Source: Bryobacterales bacterium KBS 96 (GTDB taxonomy: Bacteria; Acidobacteriota; Terriglobia; Bryobacterales; Bryobacteraceae). Taken from it: 64,000 bases of DNA. Under the pieces are notes generated by a model. It ran no database searches. It was not told the origin of the DNA and worked only from the letters and a program-made list of their open reading frames with translations. The stretch spans positions 3,181,304-3,245,303 of the forward strand of contig KB906767.1 of NCBI GenBank assembly GCA_000381625.1, read 5' to 3'. This document shows positions 54,467 to 63,295 of the stretch, piece by piece (the stretch's first letter is position 1; every line of letters starts with the position of its first letter). Position numbers and translations under genes: made by a program.

Positions 54467-56863
54467 ATGCGGCGATTCTCCGTCCTGTTTGCCTGCGCCG
54501 CGCTCGTCCTCGCAGGGCTTGTCACCTATACATATGTGCGGCGGGCCGAAAAGGAACGCGGGCACGAGTCGAAGGCGCCGGAGCGCCTCGACGATCGATA
54601 TGATGCAACCGCGAGCGCGTGGCACTGGGGGAAAGACGATCCGCGGACGAATTGCCCGATCGTGAGAGCGGAGGCCGGTTCCTTCGTTGCGCTGCACGAT
54701 CCTTCGCTTTTCCAGCTTGAAAACGTAAAACTACGGCTCTATAACAACGGGTGCTCTTCTTACACCTACGTCCAGAGCGGTAAGGCGGAGTTCAACACGG
54801 CTTCGGGCCTGATGACCTCCGCCGGCGATGTCTCCATCATCATGAAGATTCCGTCCGGACGGAGCCCCGATGCCAAGGAGAATTCAGATCTCATTCACAT
54901 CCGAAGCAAGGGCGTGAAATACGAGACCAAGACAGGGAAGGTTGATACGGACCAGCCGGCGGCTTTTCAGTTTGCGCATGGGAACGGCACGTCAATCGGC
55001 GCCGAATACGATCCGACGACGCACTTGCTGCACATGAAATCGCAGGTTGCGCTGAACTGGTTCGGCAAAGGACCGCCTGAAAACGCCATGCACATTTCAG
55101 CCGGAGATGTGGTTTACGACGAGATCAACGGGAAGGTCTATCTGACGCCCTGGTCGAAGCTGCAGCGGGGCTCCACCACGATTCTAGGAGCTAAATCGGA
55201 AGTCACGCTGATCGATGGCATTCTGCACGAGGTGGACACCGCGAACGCGTCCGGAACGGACGAGGAGGAGAGCCGCCACGTCACCTTCGGCGCTGATAAA
55301 CTGGTCGCGCTATTCAACGATGATGGCGACATGACGCAAATGACGGGTGAATCGAACGCCCGGCTTTCTTCAACGAACGACGCATCGAAGACCGTGGTCA
55401 CGTCGCACCAGGCAGAATTGCATTTCGATATCAGCAGCAAGACGGCCAACGGACAGGAGCGGCACGACAGCATTCTTCATGAGGCGTTCGCGAAAGGGAA
55501 TGCCGTTGTCGAGTCCATCCCACTGCCGCAGCCAGGCGTGCAACTGGCGGATACGCGTATCCTCCGAAGCCAGACAATTGAGCTAACGATGCGGCCGGGA
55601 GGCCGGGATATTGAATCGATGCGCACCGATACGGCAGGCCAGATCGAGTTCAAGCCGAACCGTGCCGGCGCCGTCCACCGCACGCTCGACGCGGACAATA
55701 TCCGGATCGTTTACGGAGAAGCGAATTCCCTGGAGAGTTTCCATGGAACTCACGCCCGGACACGAACCGACAAGCCCGCTACCGGAGAGAAGAAGGACGG
55801 CAAGCCGCTTCCGGCGCCTCCACCATCTTTCACGTGGAGTGATGAGTTGCTGGCGAAGTTCGCACCGAAGACAAACCAGATGGCGACGCTTGAGCAAAAC
55901 GGACATTTTCGTTACGAAGAAGGGCTGCGTCGCGCAACCGCCGATAAAGCTTTTCTTGAACAAACGATCAACAAGATTACATTGACGACCGGCGCGAAAG
56001 TTTGGGACAACACCGGCTCCACGTCGGCCGACATCATCGTTCTGAATCAACAAAGCGGCGATATGGATGCCTCTGGCCGCGTCGCCTCGACGCGGGAGCC
56101 CGACCAGCAGAACGATGCTCAGAACTCGTCGATGCTCGACAAGAGTAAACCGCTGCAAGCGCGAGCGGACAAGATGGAAACGCGCGACAATAATTTGAAG
56201 ATTCACTACGCAGGCCACGCCGTCCTCTGGCAGGGGGCCAACCGTCTTCAGGCCGCTGTCGTGGATATCGACCGCGATGCCGAGACACTGCATGCTACCG
56301 GAAACGTGGTGAGCGAACTCGTGGACAAGCAGGATGACCGGAATACGGATAACCCACCGGCGCTCGAAAAGGTCGCCAATACTCCGGACGCACCGTCGAA
56401 CAATAAGAAGAAGAACGCTCCCGCGATATTCACAATTGTCCATGCGCCGGAACTGCTCTATAACGATGACGATCGCTTGGCGCATTACACAGGCGGCGTG
56501 AAACTGGTCCGCGACAACATCACGATGACGTCGAAGGAACTGCGAGCCTATCTAACACCCGACGATAATGACAAGAGCGGCGCCAATAAAAACGACAGCG
56601 GCTCATCTTTGGACCATGCCATTGCGGATGGCGATGTCGTGCTGGTGGAGGCGGCGGATGGCCGCACCAAAACGGGCACGGCCCAACATTGCGAGTATTA
56701 CCCGAATCAGGACAAGGCCGTGCTCACCGGCGGCCAGCCGAAGGTAGTGGACAGCCGTAAGGGCGTGACCATAGGCGCTAAACTCACTTACTACTCGAAG
56801 GGCGACCGGCTGCTCGTTGAGGGCGGACCGAAATCCCCGGTGGTCAGCGATTTGTTGAAGTAA
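54467..56863 (+). CDS. Large LptC/LptA-type envelope protein
   Basis: 798 residues with one N-terminal membrane anchor (about 4-24, RRFSVLFACAALVLAGLVTY). The rest is predominantly beta-strand with repeats of the OstA/LptA kind: PRTNCPIVRAEAGSFVALHD (LptC-like N-part), then regions ending VQSGKAEFNTASGLMTSAGD and, at about 640-798, HAPELLYNDDDRLAHYTGGV and a final YYSKGDRLLVEGGPKSPVVS (LptA-like). Such proteins form the periplasmic bridge that carries lipopolysaccharide to the outer membrane; most bacteria use separate LptC and LptA of about 190 residues each. No lptB or other transport gene is adjacent. Start at 54467 is the first ATG with a good signal. Confidence 0.78.
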   Translation: MRRFSVLFACAALVLAGLVTYTYVRRAEKERGHESKAPERLDDRYDATASAWHWGKDDPRTNCPIVRAEAGSFVALHDPSLFQLENVKLRLYNNGCSSYTYVQSGKAEFNTASGLMTSAGDVSIIMKIPSGRSPDAKENSDLIHIRSKGVKYETKTGKVDTDQPAAFQFAHGNGTSIGAEYDPTTHLLHMKSQVALNWFGKGPPENAMHISAGDVVYDEINGKVYLTPWSKLQRGSTTILGAKSEVTLIDGILHEVDTANASGTDEEESRHVTFGADKLVALFNDDGDMTQMTGESNARLSSTNDASKTVVTSHQAELHFDISSKTANGQERHDSILHEAFAKGNAVVESIPLPQPGVQLADTRILRSQTIELTMRPGGRDIESMRTDTAGQIEFKPNRAGAVHRTLDADNIRIVYGEANSLESFHGTHARTRTDKPATGEKKDGKPLPAPPPSFTWSDELLAKFAPKTNQMATLEQNGHFRYEEGLRRATADKAFLEQTINKITLTTGAKVWDNTGSTSADIIVLNQQSGDMDASGRVASTREPDQQNDAQNSSMLDKSKPLQARADKMETRDNNLKIHYAGHAVLWQGANRLQAAVVDIDRDAETLHATGNVVSELVDKQDDRNTDNPPALEKVANTPDAPSNNKKKNAPAIFTIVHAPELLYNDDDRLAHYTGGVKLVRDNITMTSKELRAYLTPDDNDKSGANKNDSGSSLDHAIADGDVVLVEAADGRTKTGTAQHCEYYPNQDKAVLTGGQPKVVDSRKGVTIGAKLTYYSKGDRLLVEGGPKSPVVSDLLK

Positions 56864-57176
56864 GGGCCGATAGGTATTTCGGCGATGTCATCATCCACTA
56901 ACGTTGCGCCGGGTTTCGGCGTAACAGCGCCGCCTTATGGCGCGAGTCCAAAGATTCGGATGCGCGCTCCGAACCTGCTCTCGGGAATGAACGAAAATAA
57001 GTGGTCCGCTCCCTGATTTTCTTGATTTCCGAAATCCGGAAATACATCGAAGATAACCCGCTCATCGGGAGAATAGTAAAAAATCGGGGTGTGCGCCGGC
57101 GCGGCATACCGCCATAACGCATCCCCACAAAATATTTGGAGGAACCCTATAGGGCCGAGGCCGGCCCGCGCGCACG
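56864..57176. other. Intergenic region without identified gene
   Basis: 313 bases between the LptA-type gene and the orphan gene at 57177-57542. An open frame of 76 codons on the minus strand (56898-57128) is Arg/Ser-rich and has no family resemblance or ribosome site. No hairpin or promoter was recognised. Confidence 0.5.
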
Positions 57177-57542
57177 TTATCCGGCTGTTGCCGAAGTAGC
57201 GGCCGGCGCGAACGTGAGCGTGCCATCCGCGTTCACGGTGATTTGAAGCTCGCCGGCGGACATGTTGAATGCGATCCTGAGCCCCTTCTCTCCGATACCG
57301 TTGACAGCGCTATTTGTGTTATCCCAGAAACAGTAATTATCGCTATAGGTGTAGATGTTATTGGCGGCGCCAATAGCGTCGCTGTAATTGGGATTTCCCG
57401 ATATCTTGTTCACAAGTATCTTGCGCGTGGGAATGTAGGATTTATTGGGTCCAACGAGCATCGAATCGCCCTCATATGCCGGGTTTGTGATAGCGATGGA
57501 GCTAGCGGATTTATTCGCGATGAGCGTGATGTGGTAAGCCAT
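57177..57542 (-). CDS. Orphan 121-residue protein, predicted beta-rich
   Basis: 121 residues. The ATG at 57542 follows AAGGATCTCAA, a good ribosome site, and a TATAAT box lies 80 bases upstream. No signal peptide or membrane span. The sequence is rich in Asn, Ser, Tyr, Ile and Thr with alternating hydrophobic residues, suggesting a small beta-sandwich (MAYHITLIANKSASSIAITN, GLRIAFNMSAGELQITVNAD). It ends in a flexible Ala/Thr tail. I do not recognise the family; a lectin-like or secreted-by-another-route effector shape would fit but is only a guess. Base composition is more AT-rich than the neighbours, and it sits in a gene-poor stretch next to a pseudogene. Confidence 0.6.
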   Translation of the reverse strand: MAYHITLIANKSASSIAITNPAYEGDSMLVGPNKSYIPTRKILVNKISGNPNYSDAIGAANNIYTYSDNYCFWDNTNSAVNGIGEKGLRIAFNMSAGELQITVNADGTLTFAPAATSATAG

Positions 57543-57783
57543 TTGAGATCCTTGTCTAAATCAACTTTGCCGGGGATATTTCTGTCATAATTTCCATTAT
57601 TAGGATTTCCCGACACTCGGAATTATACATCCAATCGTCTCTGTTCGGAGCAATAAATCAACAATCTTCCCGTAAATCTGATTAATCCTACGTCGACAAG
57701 CTCAAACTTCTCCATCCTCGCGTAAATTTCTCCAGTTCCTCGATCAAAACGGCGCGCAACGCCCGCGCCGCTACCCGGCGCTA
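57543..57783. other. AT-rich upstream region of the orphan gene
   Basis: 241 bases, distinctly more AT-rich than the rest of the window. It contains a perfect TATAAT on the minus strand (57622-57627) and no gene. Nothing else was recognised. Confidence 0.45.
57622..57627 (-). promoter_or_regulatory. Candidate -10 box of the orphan gene
   Basis: A perfect TATAAT on the minus strand, 80 bases upstream of the ATG at 57542. No convincing -35 hexamer stands at 16-18 bases, so the promoter may depend on an activator or another sigma factor. Confidence 0.35.
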
Positions 57784-58200
57784 TCAATCCCGCGATGTTT
57801 GTGCCGGGTCTAAGCGCGCGAGCCGCGGCGCCGGAACGATACTCGACAATCCTGCAATGGCCATCAACACAAGCGCCACGACAACAAAGCTACAGGATCG
57901 GTCGCGCTAACGCCCCAGATGAGGTTCGTCAGAAGACGCGCGGCCAAAGGCCGCGAGAATCAAACCGGCGCCTATGCCGGCAACCGAAAGCAAAATGCCG
58001 GGAGCGGCCGCCGACGGCCAGGCGGGTCGCGATTTCGTGCGAACGCGTTGTGGAGCGAGCGACAAGGATGCCCGATGTTCACGCAGCCGATGAGCAGGAC
58101 CGCACCCCACATCAGGTCGATTCGCGATTGAATATCGGTGGTCAAGCCGACTTGCAGCGGCATCGCTTTTCACGCGCTCTTCGAGATCGAGAATGAACTG
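57784..58200 (-). pseudogene. Decayed ABC-type permease (MacB/ADOP-like) fragment
   Basis: Reading the three minus-strand frames in turn gives the end of a MacB/FtsX-type permease. At about 58090 one frame reads IDLMWGAVLLIGCVNIG, then another frame SAAAPGILLSVAGIGAGLIL (near 57955), then LTNLIWGVSATDPVALLS (near 57890), and after a further shift VALVLMAIAGLSSIVPAPRL and ARLDPAQTSRD with a stop at 57784-57786. Each piece fits the family's last two membrane segments and the typical RRAARxDPxxALR-type C-terminus. At least three frameshifts and the loss of the whole N-terminal part make it non-functional. Large permeases of this duplicated kind are common in acidobacteria. Confidence 0.7.
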
Positions 58201-58400
58201 TGAGATAGGCGCAGCAAATTAGTTGTGGCGGCCATTGATCGCGCGGGCTAAACTGAACCGATAGCGACATGGCGGCGCTCCCGCCTTAGTTTTGCAAAAA
58301 AGTAAAGTGCTGGCTCAAACACTTACCGCGATCCGATCCTGGCGGCTTCTTCGCTTCCGCGTCATCTAACATCTGCACTGAACGGTAAAAGAGGAGATCG

Positions 58401-58865
58401 ATGTCTTACTATGCTCTGGCATTTCTGATCGGAGTGGTGGCCGGGCTTCGTGCATTGACCCCGATTGCGGCTGTTAGTTGGGCCGCCCGGTTGGGACGGC
58501 TTCATCTGGAAAACACCTGGCTGGCCTTTTTAGGTTATTCGGCTACGCCATACATCATCAGCCTGCTTGCGATTTTGGAATTAGTCAACGACAAGCTACC
58601 GAAGACACCCAGCCGTAAGGCTCCCCCGCAGTTTATTACTCGCGTGGTTACCGGGGCTTTCAGTGGAGCGGCGCTTGGCGCGGCGGGGCAGGCTCTAATC
58701 GGGGGTCTTCTGCTGGGCGCCATAGGGGCGGTAGCGGGAACCCTGGCGGGCTCCGTAATGAGAGCCCGGCTGGCGAAGGCATTCGGAGGGAAAGACCTCC
58801 CTGCCGCTCTGATTGAAGACGCTATCGCGATCGTCGGAGCGATCTTACTGGTTTGCCGGTTCTGA
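58401..58865 (+). CDS. DUF4126-family membrane protein
   Basis: 154 residues with four hydrophobic segments. The start MSYYALAFLIGVVAGLRALT, the middle ATPYIISLLAILELVNDKLP and PSRKAPPQFITRVVTGAFSG, and the Gly/Ala-rich final helices match the DUF4126 pattern. Its function is unknown; the protein is a probable inner-membrane component. A strong ribosome site (AGAGGAGATCG) precedes the ATG. It stands between the pseudogene and the convergent methyltransferase. Confidence 0.82.
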   Translation: MSYYALAFLIGVVAGLRALTPIAAVSWAARLGRLHLENTWLAFLGYSATPYIISLLAILELVNDKLPKTPSRKAPPQFITRVVTGAFSGAALGAAGQALIGGLLLGAIGAVAGTLAGSVMRARLAKAFGGKDLPAALIEDAIAIVGAILLVCRF

Positions 58866-58923
58866 TCGCTTCGACGATTCCGTTCGACGCGCAAGCAGGG
58901 CTGCGCCTTGTAGTGACAACCGC

Positions 58924-59943
58924 CTACGGTTTAGTGGCCAGGATCAGCGGCGAAGGCCCCGGCGAATCAATAGTGCGGGCGTCGGTGAATCCCGCCTCCG
59001 CCAGCCAACTGGCGATTTCTTCGAAGGAATATGTATCGCCGTCATCCGTGTTCACCAGCATATTGACGGCGAAGAACAGACCGTTGACAGGTCCTGTTCT
59101 GTCCGCATTCACCAGGAATTCGGCAACGGCGATGGTTCCTCCGGAAGCAAGCGCGGCAAATGTTTTCGCGAGAAGCGCGCCGCTGCGCTCCCGCCCTTCG
59201 CTGTGAAGGATGTGCCCCAACGTCGCAACGTTGTAATCGCCGCCGAAGTTCGCCTGAAGCAGGTCGCCCTCAAGGAATGAGAAACGATCGGCAAGGCCAA
59301 AGCGGCCTACGGTTCCACGGGTGACGGGAATGACATCCGGCCAGTCGACAGCAGTGACGCGAACACGCCCCGAACTTTGCGCCAGCGCGATACCCCAAAC
59401 TCCCGAACCCGCGGCCAGGTCAAGGACGCGAACCGGCCCGTCCGCGCCATCGAGGTTCAGATGCCGCGCAAGCGCCTGCGCCGCCGGATAGCTCATCGGG
59501 AAGATGTCGTTGACGAACTGCGCGAAAAACTCACTGCCGGCCACTTGCTCATTCACCGAATTGGCTGGTTTGCCGGTCGCTACGATCTCATTGAGATGAA
59601 GCCACTTGGGAATCAACTGCTGGCTGCAATGGCGAATCAATCCGCCTTGAAAACCGGGCCTGGTGCTGACAAGGAAGGCGGCGCTTTCAGCAGTTAGGGA
59701 ATAGCGCCCCTGCTCATCTTTCGAAAGAAAATCCAGGCCCACCAGGGCGTTCATAATCGCGGCGAGTCCGCGTTCCGATGCTCCTGTTTCTTTATGAACC
59801 TCGTGAAGAGTTTTCGGGCTGTTGTCCAACACGTCGAAGACGCGGTGGCGAATCGCCGCCTCCAGAACGAGTGGCGGAACGTAGCCCCAGGCGAACTGCA
59901 TGATGCGCTCGGGCGTTATCTGGGCTGTGACAGGAACAGGCAT
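58924..59943 (-). CDS. SAM-dependent O-methyltransferase (class II type)
   Basis: 339 residues from the ATG at 59943, chosen because GAGGAAAAC directly precedes it; the frame extends to 59979. The N-terminal dimerisation/winged-helix domain (about 10-100: PLVLEAAIRHRVFDVLDNSP) is followed by the methyltransferase domain with SAM motif I LDLAAGSGVWGIALAQ, an acidic motif after VRVTAVDWPDV, and the LEGDLLQANFGGDYNVATLG stretch. The catalytic His of plant-type O-methyltransferases could be in LGHILHSEGRE. Similar bacterial enzymes methylate hydroxylated aromatic or polyketide compounds. No biosynthetic cluster is near, so the substrate is unknown. Confidence 0.85.
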   Translation of the reverse strand: MPVPVTAQITPERIMQFAWGYVPPLVLEAAIRHRVFDVLDNSPKTLHEVHKETGASERGLAAIMNALVGLDFLSKDEQGRYSLTAESAAFLVSTRPGFQGGLIRHCSQQLIPKWLHLNEIVATGKPANSVNEQVAGSEFFAQFVNDIFPMSYPAAQALARHLNLDGADGPVRVLDLAAGSGVWGIALAQSSGRVRVTAVDWPDVIPVTRGTVGRFGLADRFSFLEGDLLQANFGGDYNVATLGHILHSEGRERSGALLAKTFAALASGGTIAVAEFLVNADRTGPVNGLFFAVNMLVNTDDGDTYSFEEIASWLAEAGFTDARTIDSPGPSPLILATKP

Positions 59944-60243
59944 GTTTTCCTCGCTGACCAGGGACAGGGAATGGCGCAATTATATCCAAACGCCCCTAAA
60001 ATGCAAATCGACGCCGAATGCGGAGGTACACGCATCAAATCGCCGGCTGAGGTCTGGATTCTCGGCTTTGAAAATCCCAGAATCACGCTCGGGCCGGCCA
60101 TGCCCGTCCCCTACAAAGGATTCGTAGCCTGTTGATCGGGACCGGCAGCAGCGGCACGCTTGCAGCATGCGCCACTGTACACGTCGGGCGCGTGGAAATA
60201 GCATTTCTGGCGGAACGCCGGCCGGTCTGGACCTTGCCGGCGA
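59944..60243. other. Intergenic region without identified gene
   Basis: 300 bases between the methyltransferase start and the small gene at 60244-60456. Several short overlapping open frames occur on both strands, none with a ribosome site or family resemblance. No repeat or hairpin was recognised. Confidence 0.45.
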
Positions 60244-60456
60244 TTAGCGGCTAAAAATCCAGGCGCCCATCGCCATCTCGACGACACACAACGACCTTGT
60301 GAGCGTCGGCCGTTGCGCAAAGGCCTCCAGGACATCGTTCACGCATTCCGGACCGATTTTGAGCTTGCGGAGATACTCACTGGGCCACATAAGCCCCGCT
60401 AATCCATCTCCGATCATGATCAATCCGGTCCAACGCTCAACGCCACGGTTTTTCAT
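60244..60456 (-). CDS. Small conserved-looking hypothetical protein
   Basis: 70 residues. The ATG at 60456 is preceded by GGAAGCGTAAATCAT, a weak ribosome site. The protein is moderately hydrophobic (MKNRGVERWTGLIMIGDGLA, then GLMWPSEYLRKLKIGPECVN) with a second hydrophobic patch near its end (VVEMAMGAWIFSR), suggesting a short membrane-associated protein with two helices. The composition is balanced and codon use is like its neighbours, which argues for a real gene. No family is recognised. Confidence 0.5.
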   Translation of the reverse strand: MKNRGVERWTGLIMIGDGLAGLMWPSEYLRKLKIGPECVNDVLEAFAQRPTLTRSLCVVEMAMGAWIFSR

Positions 60457-60665
60457 ATGATTTACGCTTCCGTTTCATTACAACAAAGATTTTTCAGCGC
60501 GCCCAAGCGGAACCGATATCCCAGTCGCGTACAATGCGTAGTTCGAGCCTATATCCTGGCTCGACCGCGGATCGGGTTTCATAAAGGTTCCAGGAGATAC
60601 CGATCGAACGCTCCGTCCGAAGCCGGCGGAGAGTCGGCGCGGCTCAATTTTCTGACGTGAGGTGA

Positions 60666-61619
60666 ATGATGCGGCTCAAGAACGGTTTTGCGGCTGTTGC
60701 TCTGTTTGGACTGTCGATTATAGTGGCAAATCGTGCCCCGGCGCAGGAAACGCCGCAAGCCGCCAAACCGGCGGCCCAGACGCCTTCTCCGCAGAGCGCT
60801 CCGGCGGCGCCGGACGCACGAGAAGCAAGTGGGGCGCCCGGACATCGAGTCGGCGGGTTCGTTCCCGGGCAAAAGCGTCCGCCAGGCGACCCCGCGCAGA
60901 TCGCGCGCGGCAAGACGTTGTTCGGCGTCAATTGCAGAAGCTGTCACGGAGCGGACCTTCGAGGCGGCGACATGGGTGGACCGAACTTGCTGCGGTCGCA
61001 GGTTGCGTTGCGAGACCTGAACGGCGAACTGATTGTCCCGATTATCCAGGGCAGCCGCCAGCAGATGGGCATGCCGGCAATCCCGATCAGTCCCGACGAC
61101 GCAAAGGCGGTAGCGGCTTATGTTCGCAGTGTTATCGAAACCATCGGCTCACAAGGCAAGCCTCCCGACGAGGGGCGGCCGGCTCCCAGCATACTTGTGG
61201 GCAACGCGAGCGAAGGCAAATCCTATTTCGAAGTGAAATGCGCTAGCTGCCACTCGGCAACAGGAGATTTGCAGGGGATCGCATCAAAAATTCCGGATCC
61301 CAAGATGCTGCAAACCGCTTGGGTAGCCGGCGGTGAGCGCCGTGGACGCGGCGAAGACGACCCAAAGGATAGCGCTCGTATTCCCAAAGCCACCATTACC
61401 CTAGCTTCGGGAGAAAGTGTGGAAGGCAGCCTCGTACGCATTGACGATTTCCTTGTCACCGTGGAGCTGGTCGATGGAACTCAACGCACGTTCCGCCGGA
61501 ACGGCGATGTGCCGAAGGTTGTCATCCAGGACCCGATGAAGACCCACACAGACATGCTGTCGCAGTACACGGACAAAGACATTCACGACGTGACTGCCTA
61601 TCTGGTGACCTTAAAATGA
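60666..61619 (+). CDS. Periplasmic dihaem cytochrome c with inserted beta domain
   Basis: 317 residues; GAGGTGA lies just upstream of the ATG at 60666. A signal peptide (FAAVALFGLSIIVANRAPAQ) and a Pro/Ala-rich linker lead to the first haem domain, CxxCH at 90-94 and axial Met in QQMGMPAIP. The second haem domain has CxxCH at 192-196, but between that motif and its likely Met (DPMKTHTDMLSQYT) lies an insertion of about 75 residues that reads as a small beta-barrel (ATITLASGESVEGSLVRIDD, TVELVDGTQRTFRR). It probably takes electrons from the PQQ dehydrogenase encoded directly downstream (4-base overlap). Confidence 0.9.
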   Translation: MMRLKNGFAAVALFGLSIIVANRAPAQETPQAAKPAAQTPSPQSAPAAPDAREASGAPGHRVGGFVPGQKRPPGDPAQIARGKTLFGVNCRSCHGADLRGGDMGGPNLLRSQVALRDLNGELIVPIIQGSRQQMGMPAIPISPDDAKAVAAYVRSVIETIGSQGKPPDEGRPAPSILVGNASEGKSYFEVKCASCHSATGDLQGIASKIPDPKMLQTAWVAGGERRGRGEDDPKDSARIPKATITLASGESVEGSLVRIDDFLVTVELVDGTQRTFRRNGDVPKVVIQDPMKTHTDMLSQYTDKDIHDVTAYLVTLK

Positions 61620-63295
61620 CATTCACAAAACTGCTACTGGCTGCGCCGTTTCTATTGTCGCCCGGTCTCCTCATGGCGCAAGGCGCCGGAGTGGCCCCGG
61701 AGCAACTCCTCAAACCGTTGAAGGACTCATGGCCGACGTATAACGGCGATTATTCCGGCAAACGCTACAGCGCGCTTACGCAAGTAGATCGATCGACGGT
61801 CAAGAACCTCACGCTGGCGTGGATGATCAAGGTGACTCCCGGCGACCAACCGGAAGAGGGCGGCCGGCGGCGCGGCCATCAGGAAGTACCCCTGAGTATC
61901 GGCGGAGAGGGTCCGAGTGATCTGCACATGCGCGGGGGATCCATCAAGGCCTCCGTGCTGCAGGTTGACGGGACGTTGTACTTCACGACTCCGGATAATG
62001 CGTGGGCCGTGGATGCGCGCGACGGCCGCCAACTGTGGCACTACTTCTGGAAAACCAAAGGCGGCACGCACATCGGTAATCGGGGCCTTGGGATGTGGAA
62101 CGACTACCTCTACATGGAGACGCCCGACGATTATCTGGTCTCGCTTGAGGCCAAAACCGGCAAAGAACGCTGGCACAAGAAGATCGCCGAGCTGGACGAG
62201 GGCTATTTCTCGACTCCCGCGCCTATCATTGTCGGCAATCACGTGCTGGTAGGAACCGGCAACGATATCGACGCTCCGGGCTTTCTGCAGTCGTTCGATC
62301 CGGAAACCGGAGATCTGCAGTGGAAGCACTACACAGTGCCGATGGAGAAGGGCGATCCGGGGTTGGACACATGGGCCAGTCTGGATGCTGCCAGACATGG
62401 CGGTGGACCGACCTGGGTGCCGGGCGCCTACGATCCCGAAACGAAGCTCTACATCTTCAGCACCGGCAACCCGACGCCGGCTTATACGACAGGCACCAGA
62501 GGCGAAGGCGACAATTTATTCACGTGCTCGCTGATTGCGTTGAACGTGGATACCGGCAAGATGGCCTGGTATTTCCAGACATCGCCTCACGACATGCACG
62601 ACTACGACTCTGCCCAGACTCCGGTTCTGGTGGACGCGATGTTCAACGGCAAGATGCGGAAGCTGCTGGTGACCGCGACACGCAACGGGTACTATTTCAC
62701 TCTGGATCGGGTTACCGGCGAGCACCTTGTGACCGCCAAATACGGGATGTACACAAATTGGGCGGACGGCTTGAACCAGTTCGGCGGGCCAAAGCGAAAT
62801 CCGGAAAAGGACGCGACGGTCGGAGGCTCACTTGTTTCGCCGACCTCCGGCGGCACGGTAAATTGGGAGCCGCCCGCGTTCTCTCCCCAGACAGGCCTAC
62901 TGTATGTCGCGGAGCATAATTCCTATTCAATGTTCTATCTGACCGATGTGGACCCTCGTGGATCGATGGGTCTGGGCGGGAAGGAAGAAGACCACATCGG
63001 ATCGAGTGGCAGCTTCCTGACGGCGATCGATTACAAGACAGGGAAGATCGCCTGGAGGCATCGCTATTACGGTGAGGGCGGCGGTGGCGGCGGCGTGCTG
63101 GCGACAGCTGGAGGGCTCGTGTTTGCCGGAGACGCTTCAGGCAACCTGATCGCTCATGACGCGGCGACGGGAAAGCCGGTGTGGCATACACGTATCGGCG
63201 AGGTGACCAATCCCCCGCAAACGTACATGCTCGACGGCCACCAGTACGTGATTGCCGCGACCGGCGACATGCTCTGGTCGTTCATGCTGTATTAG
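61616..63295 (+). CDS. PQQ-dependent alcohol-type dehydrogenase (quinoprotein)
   Basis: 559 residues after a signal peptide (MTFTKLLLAAPFLLSPGLLM). The eight-bladed propeller is seen in the recurring W-motif segments, for example AVDARDGRQLWHYFWKTKGG, SLEAKTGKERWHKKIAELDE and LIAHDAATGKPVWHTRIGEV. The start WPTYNGDYSGKRYSALTQVD is the family N-terminus. It oxidises alcohols or other sugars in the periplasm using PQQ and a divalent or lanthanide ion; the adjacent-cysteine pair of many methanol dehydrogenases is not seen. It has no haem domain of its own; its ATG overlaps the stop of the dihaem cytochrome gene (ATGA), which supports an electron-transfer pair. Confidence 0.92.
   Translation: MTFTKLLLAAPFLLSPGLLMAQGAGVAPEQLLKPLKDSWPTYNGDYSGKRYSALTQVDRSTVKNLTLAWMIKVTPGDQPEEGGRRRGHQEVPLSIGGEGPSDLHMRGGSIKASVLQVDGTLYFTTPDNAWAVDARDGRQLWHYFWKTKGGTHIGNRGLGMWNDYLYMETPDDYLVSLEAKTGKERWHKKIAELDEGYFSTPAPIIVGNHVLVGTGNDIDAPGFLQSFDPETGDLQWKHYTVPMEKGDPGLDTWASLDAARHGGGPTWVPGAYDPETKLYIFSTGNPTPAYTTGTRGEGDNLFTCSLIALNVDTGKMAWYFQTSPHDMHDYDSAQTPVLVDAMFNGKMRKLLVTATRNGYYFTLDRVTGEHLVTAKYGMYTNWADGLNQFGGPKRNPEKDATVGGSLVSPTSGGTVNWEPPAFSPQTGLLYVAEHNSYSMFYLTDVDPRGSMGLGGKEEDHIGSSGSFLTAIDYKTGKIAWRHRYYGEGGGGGGVLATAGGLVFAGDASGNLIAHDAATGKPVWHTRIGEVTNPPQTYMLDGHQYVIAATGDMLWSFMLY

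Noticed and set aside
57795-58196. A 133-codon plus-strand frame over the permease remnant
   Set aside because: Arg-rich shadow; the opposite strand explains the region better as a decayed permease.
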